This document shows, piece after piece, positions 1-6,959 of a stretch of DNA of 14,891 nt. Below the pieces are notes generated by a model. The model worked only from the letters and a program-made list of their open reading frames with translations. It was not told the origin of the DNA and made no database searches. The DNA comes from Opitutus sp. GAS368 (GTDB taxonomy: Bacteria > Verrucomicrobiota > Verrucomicrobiia > Opitutales > UBA953). Within the stretch, counting starts at the first letter, position 1; each line of letters opens with the position of its first letter. The translations under genes were made by a program, and so were the position numbers. The stretch covers positions 1 to 14,891 of the forward strand of contig CAMDQP010000016.1 of assembly GCA_945906115.1 (NCBI GenBank). The letters run 5' to 3'.

Positions 1-2
1 AC

Positions 3-860
3 CGCAAGGCCAGGCGTAAGTCGTCGCCCGGACAAGTCGCCTTCCTTGAATACAAGGCCGTCCGCGATAAGGCCAAGGCCGAGCGCGAGGCAAAGCAACG
101 CCAAGACGCACATTACCTCCAAACCCATCATCCCGAGATCGCGAAGGCGAAGCGCGCCAAGGGGAATAAAAACAACGCGGAGGCCTCGGCTTGGCGTAGG
201 CACTCCTTCGTCGAGTCGTTTGCGGATTGGCCGTCGGTGCTTACGCCCGGGGAGATGGGTTATCGGATACGCGAGTGGTTACGCGATCGAAGCGTCCTTA
301 ATCCCAAGACCGGGCGCAGGAAGTGGAAGTGGCGCGGTTGCGAAAAGCACTTCGTTAAGAAGGAGGCCTCGGTGCGGAAGAAACTCACCGAGTTAGAAGT
401 GTTCCGTTACAACTTCCGCGAGCGTCGTTACTTCAAGTGCGGGGCGGTCGAGGAGGCCGAAATAACTCAACGCCTGGCCAAGCAGGAGGCCGAGCGTCGT
501 CGCCTTGTCCGCGAGGAGGCCGAGCGCGTCGAGGCAGAGAAGCGTGAAGCCTATTGGGAAACCCATCGAAGGGAGCAACAGGAAGTCGAGCGCAAGAAGG
601 CCGAGGCCGAGCGCAATCGGTTGAGCCGTCCGGCCGTCGCGGGGTGGCACGACTTTATCCCCGAGGAGTTGAAGCCGACCGCCTTGCAATTATTCAGGGG
701 TTCGCGTCGTTTATCCGACGACCAATCGCTCGACGACCTATGCGTATCGGAGGTTGAAAGGTTTACGAAAGACGGACACGCGCTATTTATCGCTATGCTC
801 CAAGGATGGGGAGAGGGTCAGGCGCGTCGCTTAGCCGAGGCCGTCTTGGTCGCGGATTAG
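3..860 (+). CDS. Hypothetical charged coiled-coil protein, 5' end outside window
   Basis: Open in frame from the left edge to the TAG at 858-860. A GTG at 237 gives 207 residues, but the frame is open without a stop for all 78 codons upstream and holds no ATG there, so the gene most likely starts outside the window; at least 285 residues are visible. The N-terminal visible part is rich in Lys, Arg, Glu and Gln. A middle segment with several aromatic and basic residues (RKWKWRGCEKHF) is followed by a long Glu/Arg/Ala-rich helix (about 50 residues from AKQEAERRRL) that looks like a coiled coil. The C-terminal ~65 residues look like a small globular domain. I do not recognise the family, and no enzyme motif is visible. 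It lies convergent to the integrase with only 14 bp between their stops, so it is probably cargo or a maintenance gene of the same integrative element. Confidence 0.7.
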   Translation, partial: RKARRKSSPGQVAFLEYKAVRDKAKAEREAKQRQDAHYLQTHHPEIAKAKRAKGNKNNAEASAWRRHSFVESFADWPSVLTPGEMGYRIREWLRDRSVLNPKTGRRKWKWRGCEKHFVKKEASVRKKLTELEVFRYNFRERRYFKCGAVEEAEITQRLAKQEAERRRLVREEAERVEAEKREAYWETHRREQQEVERKKAEAERNRLSRPAVAGWHDFIPEELKPTALQLFRGSRRLSDDQSLDDLCVSEVERFTKDGHALFIAMLQGWGEGQARRLAEAVLVAD

Positions 861-874
861 TCCGGCCTATGCGC

Positions 875-2425
875 TCACTTCTTCTTGGCCTTCGTCTTCT
901 CGAACAACTTTGCCTTCTCCGGGTTAAGGTAGGCGGGGAGCATATCCTCGGTCGTTACATCAATACGGCCGACGGCCTCGCGCATCTCCTCCTCGGTCAA
1001 GGGTTCGTAGTCGTGGCCTTCCTCCTCCTCGACGGCCTCCTTTGCCTTCTTCGCCTTGCGCGCTAACTTCATCCCGACCGCCTTCCCTTCAATGTATCGG
1101 AGTATCTCTTGGGCAGAGAAGCGGGAAATGTAGTCGGGGTCGGTTGCGAACCACTCCTTCGCCTCGGCCTCGGTCGTCAACTCTTGATAGGTGCGCTTCA
1201 AGATGGTCTTGCTGTTGCCCATCTCCTCGGCCGTCCGATCGGTGCTTCCTGTCAGTTGAACGCGATACGACAGCGCGGAGGCGCGGAGGGCGTTGCTCGG
1301 CCAAGGGAAGTGCTTACGGACGGACTTCTTCAATCGGGTGAGCCGGACATTCAGACGCGTAACGCGGTTAACATCACGCCTGGCCTCCTCCGCGTCCGAC
1401 ATATCCTTCACCGCGTCGTCGCGACAACCCTTGAAGATGAAGCCGTCGTCGCCTTCCTCCGGCCGATGCCTTTCGAGGTAACGCGCCACGGCCTTGGGGA
1501 TCGGGGTCGAGCGCCCTTCGTCGGTCTTGGTGATGCCTCGATTGAGGAAAAGGGTCGTGCTGTCGTTTTTGAGATGCGTCCAGCGTAGGCGCGCCATCTC
1601 CGCGCAACGGACACCCGCGAAGGCGAGGAGGCATAGGGTCGGCCGGAACTCGTCGGGGCAGTCCGCGAGAATGACTTTGAGTTGGTCGGGCGTAAGGAGT
1701 CGGCCTTGGGAGGAGTCGTCGTCGGAGTGGCGACGGAGTTTGAGATGCTTAATATGCTTGGCCGGGTTTTGAGCCGTCCGGCCTTCCTCGACGCACCAAG
1801 AGTAGAAGGCGATGACATAGGTTAGGAGGTTGTTCCGCGTCGTCGGGGCTAACCCCTTCCCTCCCTTGTATTGGTCGTCGAGCCACTTCTCTATCTCGTA
1901 GTCCTTCACCGAGCCGAGAGGCCTGTCCCCGAAACGCTTGGTGAACTTGCGGAGGTTAATCTCGAACTGTTGGAGGTAGCGTAGTCCTTTCCCTTCCTTG
2001 CGCTTGGCCGATAGGCACTCGCGGACGGCCTGGCCTACCTTCTTGTCCGACTCGGCTAACCTCTCCTCTCGGATGTAAACGGCCACCGCGTCGGAGAGGG
2101 TCGGGGTCTTGCCGTCGCGACCGACGAAGGCGCGCAACTTCTCCAAGCACTCCAAGGCCTCGCGCTTGATTGAGTCGGTCAAGATGAGCGCACCCGCCCC
2201 GAGCGTATCGGCCTCGGCTTGCTTCTCGGAGATGAAGCGTCGAGCCGTGGCCTCGTCGGGAAAGAAGGCGCGGTCGGTCTTGAACGCCCGGCACTCTCCC
2301 TCGGTCGGCTTCTTGGGATCGCGGGGACGCATCACGACCTTTCGATAATAGACCGCCCACTTGCGCGTCGGCCTGTCCGGGTTGTCTTGGAGGAGGGGGG
2401 TGAGGAGTCGGGCGTGGCGTGCCAT
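875..2425 (-). CDS. Tyrosine recombinase (integrase) of an integrative element
   Basis: Phage-type integrase, 516 residues, predicted to catalyse site-specific integration and excision of the element it borders. A SAM-like core-binding domain lies at about 105-215 and the catalytic domain at about 240-417. Visible catalytic residues are Arg273 (AGVRCAEMARLRW), Lys300 (GITKTDEGRS) in the beta-hairpin, Arg381 in box II (SNALRAS) and the nucleophile Tyr413 (KRTYQEL). The box II His is Asn378, and the second His, normally in a GHS motif, is Asn404 (MGNS). The box II and Tyr region resembles integrases common in Verrucomicrobia and Planctomycetes (NxLRHSFxSYH ... GHxxxxxxxxYREL). About 100 residues follow the tyrosine, including a Lys/Ala then Glu run (451-470), which is longer than usual. 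The ATG at 2425 has no clear Shine-Dalgarno. The gene sits at the element border, reading inward, next to a disrupted phosphatase gene. Confidence 0.92.
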   Translation of the reverse strand: MARHARLLTPLLQDNPDRPTRKWAVYYRKVVMRPRDPKKPTEGECRAFKTDRAFFPDEATARRFISEKQAEADTLGAGALILTDSIKREALECLEKLRAFVGRDGKTPTLSDAVAVYIREERLAESDKKVGQAVRECLSAKRKEGKGLRYLQQFEINLRKFTKRFGDRPLGSVKDYEIEKWLDDQYKGGKGLAPTTRNNLLTYVIAFYSWCVEEGRTAQNPAKHIKHLKLRRHSDDDSSQGRLLTPDQLKVILADCPDEFRPTLCLLAFAGVRCAEMARLRWTHLKNDSTTLFLNRGITKTDEGRSTPIPKAVARYLERHRPEEGDDGFIFKGCRDDAVKDMSDAEEARRDVNRVTRLNVRLTRLKKSVRKHFPWPSNALRASALSYRVQLTGSTDRTAEEMGNSKTILKRTYQELTTEAEAKEWFATDPDYISRFSAQEILRYIEGKAVGMKLARKAKKAKEAVEEEEGHDYEPLTEEEMREAVGRIDVTTEDMLPAYLNPEKAKLFEKTKAKKK

Positions 2426-2530
2426 TGGTGGGAGGTTGCGGAAAGGGTCTTACCCTAACCCACCCCACCCGAGCGAGGTTTTAACATCCCATAAAATCCC
2501 ACCCTTTTTGAAACACCCTTATTCTATTGG
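2426..2530. other. Non-coding integrase upstream region with repeated motifs; candidate arm-type sites near the attachment site
   Basis: These 105 bp separate the integrase start from the phosphatase remnant. The plus strand holds ATCCCA at 2486-2491 and 2496-2501 (10-bp period) and CACCCTT at 2500-2506 and 2514-2520 (14-bp period), within C-rich text that contrasts with the flanks. Short direct repeats between a tyrosine integrase gene and its crossover site are typical of arm-type integrase or excisionase sites. That role is inferred from position only. The promoter of the integrase must also lie here, but I see no convincing hexamers. Confidence 0.35.
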
Positions 2531-2599
2531 TTAGAATTGGCGGGTAAGGCAGATGTTGCCCATGCAGGCGAGGAGGATTCGTCTCGGTCGCTTGGGCAC
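2531..2599 (-). pseudogene. 5' remnant of low-molecular-weight protein tyrosine phosphatase gene, cut by the integrative element
   Basis: A GTG at 2599 directly follows the TAA of the thioredoxin gene and opens a 22-codon frame reading RILLACMGNIC, then LTRQF and a TAA at 2531-2533. LMW phosphatases (Wzb/YwlE/Etp family) begin with a hydrophobic beta strand leading into the P-loop C-x5-R-S/T, commonly CMGNICRSP. The match runs through the nucleophilic Cys (codon 12) and stops right after codon 17; the essential Arg (codon 18) is replaced by Leu. Homology is lost at about position 2548, on the integrase side. The simplest reading is that the element integrated within or just after TGCATGGGCAACATCTGC (2549-2566), separating the first codons from the rest of the gene, which should lie at the far end of the element, left of the window. 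The product here cannot be an active phosphatase. Confidence 0.68.
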
Positions 2600-3070
2600 T
2601 TACTTGCCGAGTAGCTTCTTGAGGCCGTCCAAATCCCGGCCGTTCTTGGTGAGAAGCTCGCCATTTTTGCCGTACACGAGGAGCGTTGGGATACCGGACA
2701 CGTCCTGTTCCTTCTGAATCGCCCCGCCTCCCGCAGACCTGAAAGGGACGGCGGGCCAGGGCATTTTGGTTTCCTTCATGTAAGCAAACATCTCGTCCGC
2801 GCCCTTGTCGCTGCTGATAAAGACCACGGCGAGCTTGGTCTTGTTGGCGTTGGCGAACTTGACAAGTTGCGGCGTGAAGACTCGGCACGGCGGGCACCAG
2901 TGGGCGGAGCAGTACACCGCCACGGTCTTATTCTTCAGCGTAGCGAGGTCGACGGCCTTGCCGTTTGCATCGACGAGGCCTTCCGGGAAGCGCGTTTTCC
3001 AATCAAAGTCGGCGGCGGAGGCGAGGGCGGCGCAGAGCATGAGGCTGACGGAGGCGAGGAACGTTTTCAT
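2600..3070 (-). CDS. Secreted thioredoxin-like protein (tryparedoxin/nucleoredoxin type)
   Basis: 156 residues from the ATG at 3070. The N-terminus MKTFLASVSLMLCAALASAA is a clear signal peptide with a probable cleavage after ASA, so the protein acts in the periplasm. The thioredoxin fold carries the redox motif WCPPC (Cys59, Cys62) and the cis-proline in GIPTL (Pro128). The stretches around CSAHWCPPCRVFTPQL and FISSDKGADEMFAYMKE resemble tryparedoxin and nucleoredoxin more than TrxA. The likely role is thiol-disulfide reduction in the envelope; the partner is unknown. A GTG 30 nt upstream in frame is possible but would spoil the signal peptide and start upstream of the -10 element. The gene is followed with no gap by the remnant phosphatase start, suggesting the two were once translationally coupled. 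It has its own promoter 84 bp downstream of the DUF5069 gene. Confidence 0.88.
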   Translation of the reverse strand: MKTFLASVSLMLCAALASAADFDWKTRFPEGLVDANGKAVDLATLKNKTVAVYCSAHWCPPCRVFTPQLVKFANANKTKLAVVFISSDKGADEMFAYMKETKMPWPAVPFRSAGGGAIQKEQDVSGIPTLLVYGKNGELLTKNGRDLDGLKKLLGK

Positions 3071-3076
3071 ACGGTA

Positions 3077-3085
3077 ATTATAGCA
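3077..3085 (-). promoter_or_regulatory. Extended -10 promoter for the thioredoxin-like gene, predicting a leaderless transcript
   Basis: On the minus strand TGCTATAAT is a perfect extended -10 element (TGn plus TATAAT). Only six bases (TACCGT) separate it from the ATG at 3070, so transcription should begin at or within a base or two of the start codon. No good -35 hexamer lies 17 bp upstream, as often with extended -10 promoters. No Shine-Dalgarno is placed to serve the ATG; the nearest GGAG is 20 nt away, upstream of the -10. Confidence 0.55.
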
Positions 3086-3154
3086 TAGTTCTCCCCTCAC
3101 CGGGTATCGATAATTCCTATAATACCTATTTATTTAACCAGCGGCGAAGCCGGC

Positions 3155-3610
3155 TCAGACCTTGCCGCCGAAGCTCTGGTGATCATCGAGGTCGAGCACG
3201 TCGAACCAGGAGACGATGTCTTCGCGCTTGGCCCCCGCTGGGGTGGCGGACTGGTATTCGGTCAGTTTAGCCCGCCCAGCCGGTGCGCTGGGGGCTCTTT
3301 GCTCGTGAAAGGCGCTGAAGGCCGCGATTTCTTGGCCCAAGCGGGGCTTCTTGGCGTTAGCCATCAGCCAAGCCAAGATTTCTCCGTCTCCTAAGCCATT
3401 CTCAATCTGCGAATTAAGTGCATCTGCCTCGATGCCTAAAAAATCAAGGACGTTACGATCCAGGGAGCAGGCGTAGTTGTAATCGCCATTTTTACCCATC
3501 CGGGTGGCGCGGGCTTTATCGATCATCCGGGGGAGGATGACGAAGCCGCCGAGGCGGACGCGGGGGCTACGGGGCGGGTGCTGGGTAAGGTCGTAGAGGT
3601 CGTGGGCCAT
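3155..3610 (-). CDS. DUF5069 domain protein
   Basis: 151 residues from the ATG at 3610. The sequence opens with DLTQHPPRSPRVRLGGFVIL, followed by PRMIDKARA, a GDYNYACSLD segment and a C-terminal motif WFDVLDLDDHQSFGGK. This pattern is characteristic of DUF5069, a family of unknown function frequent in Verrucomicrobia. No signal peptide or membrane segment is visible, so it is probably cytoplasmic. An upstream ATG at 3685 would add 25 non-conserved residues and overlap the divergent membrane gene; the internal start is preferred because family homology begins at MAHDLYDLT. The gene is divergent from the HemX-like gene across 68 bp and codirectional with the thioredoxin gene. Confidence 0.85.
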   Translation of the reverse strand: MAHDLYDLTQHPPRSPRVRLGGFVILPRMIDKARATRMGKNGDYNYACSLDRNVLDFLGIEADALNSQIENGLGDGEILAWLMANAKKPRLGQEIAAFSAFHEQRAPSAPAGRAKLTEYQSATPAGAKREDIVSWFDVLDLDDHQSFGGKV

Positions 3611-3678
3611 AAGAATAGCCAACCTAGCCCCCCTGCCCCCCTCCGCAAGAAAACAGGACGTCTTGTGGGTTTGCCAAA

Positions 3679-4536
3679 ATGTCACACCTCCTCTTATCTC
3701 ATCCTATGTTCCCCTTGGCCGCCGAACTTGCCGCCCATCCCTTGATCCGGGACTGCTTGTTGGGTTGTGCCTCAGTCTTCTTGACCGCGGCCGTGCTGGA
3801 TGGTCTGGCCCCGAGGGACACCTCTGGCAAATTGCAGATCTCCGGCGCCTGGTTGCTCCGCGGTGGATGGGTTCTGCTGACCACGATGCTGGCCTACCAA
3901 GGGCTGCGCACGCATTCCCTTCCCATCGGTAGTGCGGCGGAAGTGCTGCTCTCAATTGCCTGGGGTGTGTCGGGCTTAGCCCTCTTTCTCGACCTGACGT
4001 TCAATCACCGTCTGCCGACTTGGGCGATCGCGGGCACGACCGCGCTGTGTATCGTGGCGGCCGCTTTTCTCGGCGTCGTCGAACATCCAGGCTTTGACAA
4101 GACCGGTAAGCCGCTCATCGCCATCCATGTCGGCGCCGCGATCCTGGCCTACTGCGTACTCGGCGCGCAGGCGCTCAACTCCGCCGCCTATCTCCTCCAG
4201 GATCGCGCCTTGGCTCGTCATCAGTTTGGGGGCATCTACGCTCTCCTGCCCGCACTCGTTCCGCTCGATCGTATCGGCTCGCAGTTGATGGGCGCGGCGG
4301 TCTGGCTCCTCGGACTTTCTCTGGTGATTGGCGCGACCGACTGGGGGCAGCGTGATCTTGCCGCCGTCGCCGCCCCGAAGCTCATCGCGGCACTCATTAC
4401 CTGGCTCGCTTGTTTTTGGATTGTCGTGCAACGCCGCCGCCAGCACCTCCCGGGCGCCTCGTTCGCGCGGGCCTCGCTGCTCGTCGCGATTCCAGCCATC
4501 ATTGCGCTTTATCTTTCGCTCCCCACTTCCCGATGA
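3679..4536 (+). CDS. HemX/CcsA-type cytochrome c assembly membrane protein
   Basis: 285 residues, mostly hydrophobic, with about eight predicted membrane segments. The segment IHVGAAILAYCVLGAQALNS followed by AAYLLQDRAL, and the later PLDRIGSQLMGAAVWLLGLS, match the conserved core of the CcsA/CcmC/HemX superfamily (His in a helix; LP..D.......G....GL..G). A Trp-rich WWD haem-handling motif is not evident, so a HemX-like role in haem biosynthesis is favoured over a true CcsA synthetase. It overlaps hemA (ATGA), the same neighbourhood as Bacillus hemX-hemA, where HemX influences HemA level. The ATG at 3679 is used here; an in-frame ATG at 3706 is an alternative, and neither has a clear ribosome binding site. 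Confidence 0.82.
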   Translation: MSHLLLSHPMFPLAAELAAHPLIRDCLLGCASVFLTAAVLDGLAPRDTSGKLQISGAWLLRGGWVLLTTMLAYQGLRTHSLPIGSAAEVLLSIAWGVSGLALFLDLTFNHRLPTWAIAGTTALCIVAAAFLGVVEHPGFDKTGKPLIAIHVGAAILAYCVLGAQALNSAAYLLQDRALARHQFGGIYALLPALVPLDRIGSQLMGAAVWLLGLSLVIGATDWGQRDLAAVAAPKLIAALITWLACFWIVVQRRRQHLPGASFARASLLVAIPAIIALYLSLPTSR

Positions 4537-5573
4537 GCGAGCGCCCCCGCAATCTGGTGGCGCTGAGCGCCACGCACCGTACCGCTGGCCTGGATGAACG
4601 CGCCGCGTTCACGGTCCCCGCGGGCGGAGCTGAGGTCTTCTACGCGGCCGCCCGAGAAGCGGGTCTCGCCGAAGCGGTCTTGCTCGCGACCTGCAATCGT
4701 CTCGAGGCGTATGCCGTCGGCGACGAAGCCGCCGCCCTTCATGTGCGTAGCGCCCTCCTCAAGGCCACGGGTGCGCCCGCGGCCGCGCTTGACCAGCATC
4801 TTCGTCCAGTGCCTGGACTGCAGGCCGTCGAACACCTTTTCTCCGTCGTCTCGGGTCTCGAGTCCCAGATGGTCGGCGAAGTCGAGATCGCTGGTCAGGT
4901 GAAGGACGCCTACGCCGACGCGCTCGCGCGCGGGATGACGGGTCCGGTGCTTAACCGTGTCTTCCAACGTGCCTTCCAGGCGGGAGCGTGGGCGCGCACC
5001 AACACGGGCATCTCGCAGGGCCAGGTGAGCCTCGGTAACATCGCCGTCGAACTAGCGATGCGCGTATTCGGTTCGCTCGCTGAAACCCGCGTCCTCGTGC
5101 TCGGCACGGGCGATGTCGGCCGTCAGGTCGTCCAGGCGCTGGTCTCTCGCGGCGCCTCCCAGGTTTCGGTTGCCTCGCGCGCGTTCGAGAACGCCCGCGC
5201 GCTGGCCGAAGAATTCTCCGGATCTTCGCTCACGCTCGCCGACGCGTTGCGTCAGGCCCACACGCACGATGTCATCGTGGGCTGCGCTACAGTGGAACGT
5301 GCCTTGATTGACGCTGTCGCCCTCCGCGAGATGGCTGGCCGTCGTTCTGGACGCCCACTGTTGCTCGTCGATCTCGGCGTGCCGCGTAATTTCGCCGCCG
5401 GCGTCCATGGCCTCGACGGTACGTATCTCTGCGACTTGGACGACCTCGCTCGCGTTTCTAACGCGAACCTTAAGGCTCGTCTGGCCGAAGTCGACCGCGC
5501 GCGCATTGCCTTGGCCGAGAAGGCCGCCCGTGCCTGGGGCGCGGCAAACCAGCAGACTTCTCCGGAAGCTTAA
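4533..5573 (+). CDS. hemA: Glutamyl-tRNA reductase
   Basis: Reduces glutamyl-tRNA(Glu) to glutamate-1-semialdehyde with NADPH, the first committed step of C5-pathway tetrapyrrole synthesis. 346 residues from the ATG at 4533, which overlaps the upstream TGA (ATGA). The catalytic domain has the nucleophilic Cys54 in LLATCNRLEAY. GLESQMVGEVEIAGQVKDAY (109-128) is the conserved substrate-recognition region. A Rossmann domain starts at GTGDVG (191-196), followed by the DLGVPRNF region. The protein ends about 70 residues short of typical HemA (around 420), so the C-terminal helical dimerisation domain is missing or minimal. The frame is open further upstream to 4410, but that extension lies inside the HemX-like gene and lacks homology. 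Confidence 0.93.
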   Translation: MSERPRNLVALSATHRTAGLDERAAFTVPAGGAEVFYAAAREAGLAEAVLLATCNRLEAYAVGDEAAALHVRSALLKATGAPAAALDQHLRPVPGLQAVEHLFSVVSGLESQMVGEVEIAGQVKDAYADALARGMTGPVLNRVFQRAFQAGAWARTNTGISQGQVSLGNIAVELAMRVFGSLAETRVLVLGTGDVGRQVVQALVSRGASQVSVASRAFENARALAEEFSGSSLTLADALRQAHTHDVIVGCATVERALIDAVALREMAGRRSGRPLLLVDLGVPRNFAAGVHGLDGTYLCDLDDLARVSNANLKARLAEVDRARIALAEKAARAWGAANQQTSPEA

Positions 5574-5576
5574 CCC

Positions 5577-6959
5577 ATGAAGCCCACGGTCCTCATCGTT
5601 GACGACGAGAAGAACATCCGCGATGGCCTGCGGGCCGCGTTGGAGGATCGCTACGAGACCTTCGTCGCGAAGGATGCCGCGGAAGCGGCGCGCCTCATGC
5701 AGGATGTGCCGCCGGACGCGGTGCTGACGGATCTCCGCATGGCGGGCGCCGACGGTATGGCGGTCATTGAGCGCGCCCTTAAGTTGCCCAACCAGCCCGT
5801 CTGCATCATGATGACGGCATACGGCGACGTGGATACGGCCGTAAAAGCGATGAGCCTCGGCGCGTATTGGTTTTTCCAGAAGCCGGTGGATCTCCGCCAG
5901 GTGGAACTTGTCCTCGATCGCGGGCTGAAGGCCCGCACCACCGAGAAGGAAGTCGTCACGCTGAAGGCCCGACTCGACCGCAAGTTTTCACTCGGCGAGA
6001 TCGTCGGCTCTTCTGCCGCCCTCCAACGTTCAATCGAACAGGTCCGCGCGGTCGCTTCGTCCAATGCGACTATCCTTCTGCTCGGCGAGACGGGCACCGG
6101 CAAGGAGCTCTTTGCCCAAATGATTCATCAGGCGAGTCAGCGCTCGAAAGGACCTTTCATGGCGGTGCATTGCGCCGCTATCCCCGCCAACCTGCTCGAG
6201 TCCGAATTATTCGGACACGAGAAGGGTGCGTTCACCGGCGCGAACGAGCGTCGCGTGGGTCGCTTCGAATCGGCCGACGGAGGCACCCTTTTTCTGGATG
6301 AAATTGGAGAGATTGATGCCACCACCCAGGTGAAGCTCCTGCGGTTCTTAGAGACCCGCTCCGTCGAGCGCCTCGGTTCCCATCGCCCCATCGCCCTCGA
6401 CCTGCGCCTCGTCTGCGCCACGAATCGCGACCTCCAGCAGATGGTGAAGGAGGGCAAGTTCCGCGAAGACCTTTATTATCGCTTGTCTGTCGTCCCCTTG
6501 CGGCTGCCGCCTTTGCGCGAACGCCAGGACGACGTCCCACTCCTCCTTGCTCATTATCTCGAGCGCTTTGCGAAGGAGAACTCGGTCCCCGCCGCCAAGC
6601 TTTCGCCGGAAGCGCTGGCTGTGCTCGTCCGCTATTCTTGGCCCGGAAACATCCGCGAGCTGCGCAATGCCAGTGAGAACCTCGCCGTACTCCGGGCAGG
6701 CAAGACGGTCGCCGCCGGCGACCTGGATGCGCGCTTTTCCCAACCCGTCGTCGCAGCGGTGGCGGCTTCGGCCCTGCTCTCTGCCGGCGGCATTACCCTT
6801 GATCGTGAGCTGAACGAGAAACAGCTCTTGAAGCAGGCGTTGGCCGCCGCCGCTGGTAACCGTACGCGCGCCGCTGAGCTAATGGGTATCTCGCGTCGCA
6901 CGCTCCATCGCAAACTCCTGCAATGGCCGGAATTGGATCCCGGCCCTGAGACGGCGTGA
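5577..6959 (+). CDS. NtrC-family sigma-54-dependent response regulator
   Basis: 460 residues. The receiver domain (1-115) has the acidic pocket Asp9/Asp10, phosphoacceptor Asp52 (LTDLRM), Thr80 and Lys102 (QKP). The AAA+ activator domain (about 140-365) has Walker A GETGTGKE (170-177), the sigma-54-contacting GAFTGA loop (217-222), Walker B GGTLFLDE (235-242) and the REDLYYRL region. The Fis-type helix-turn-helix (about 415-450) includes GNRTRAAELMGISRRTLHRK. It should activate sigma-54 promoters on phosphorylation by a histidine kinase; no kinase is adjacent on this strand. It starts 3 nt after the hemA stop, with GGAAG eight bases ahead as a plausible ribosome site, and its TGA overlaps the next GTG. 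It is therefore likely cotranscribed with hemX-hemA. Targets are unknown. Confidence 0.95.
   Translation: MKPTVLIVDDEKNIRDGLRAALEDRYETFVAKDAAEAARLMQDVPPDAVLTDLRMAGADGMAVIERALKLPNQPVCIMMTAYGDVDTAVKAMSLGAYWFFQKPVDLRQVELVLDRGLKARTTEKEVVTLKARLDRKFSLGEIVGSSAALQRSIEQVRAVASSNATILLLGETGTGKELFAQMIHQASQRSKGPFMAVHCAAIPANLLESELFGHEKGAFTGANERRVGRFESADGGTLFLDEIGEIDATTQVKLLRFLETRSVERLGSHRPIALDLRLVCATNRDLQQMVKEGKFREDLYYRLSVVPLRLPPLRERQDDVPLLLAHYLERFAKENSVPAAKLSPEALAVLVRYSWPGNIRELRNASENLAVLRAGKTVAAGDLDARFSQPVVAAVAASALLSAGGITLDRELNEKQLLKQALAAAAGNRTRAAELMGISRRTLHRKLLQWPELDPGPETA

Noticed and set aside
1089..2468. Several long overlapping frames on both strands across the integrase
   Set aside because: They are shadow frames of a GC-rich coding sequence; none shows a family motif, while the integrase frame has all core recombinase residues.
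3133..3151. Hairpin after the DUF5069 gene as a terminator
   Set aside because: The stem has a bulge and a three-base loop, and it is followed by mixed A/T rather than a T run.
3611..3678. Two runs of six C in the divergent gap (G runs on the minus strand), possible G-quadruplex
   Set aside because: Only two long G runs are present, which is weak support for a stable quadruplex; it was not listed as a feature.
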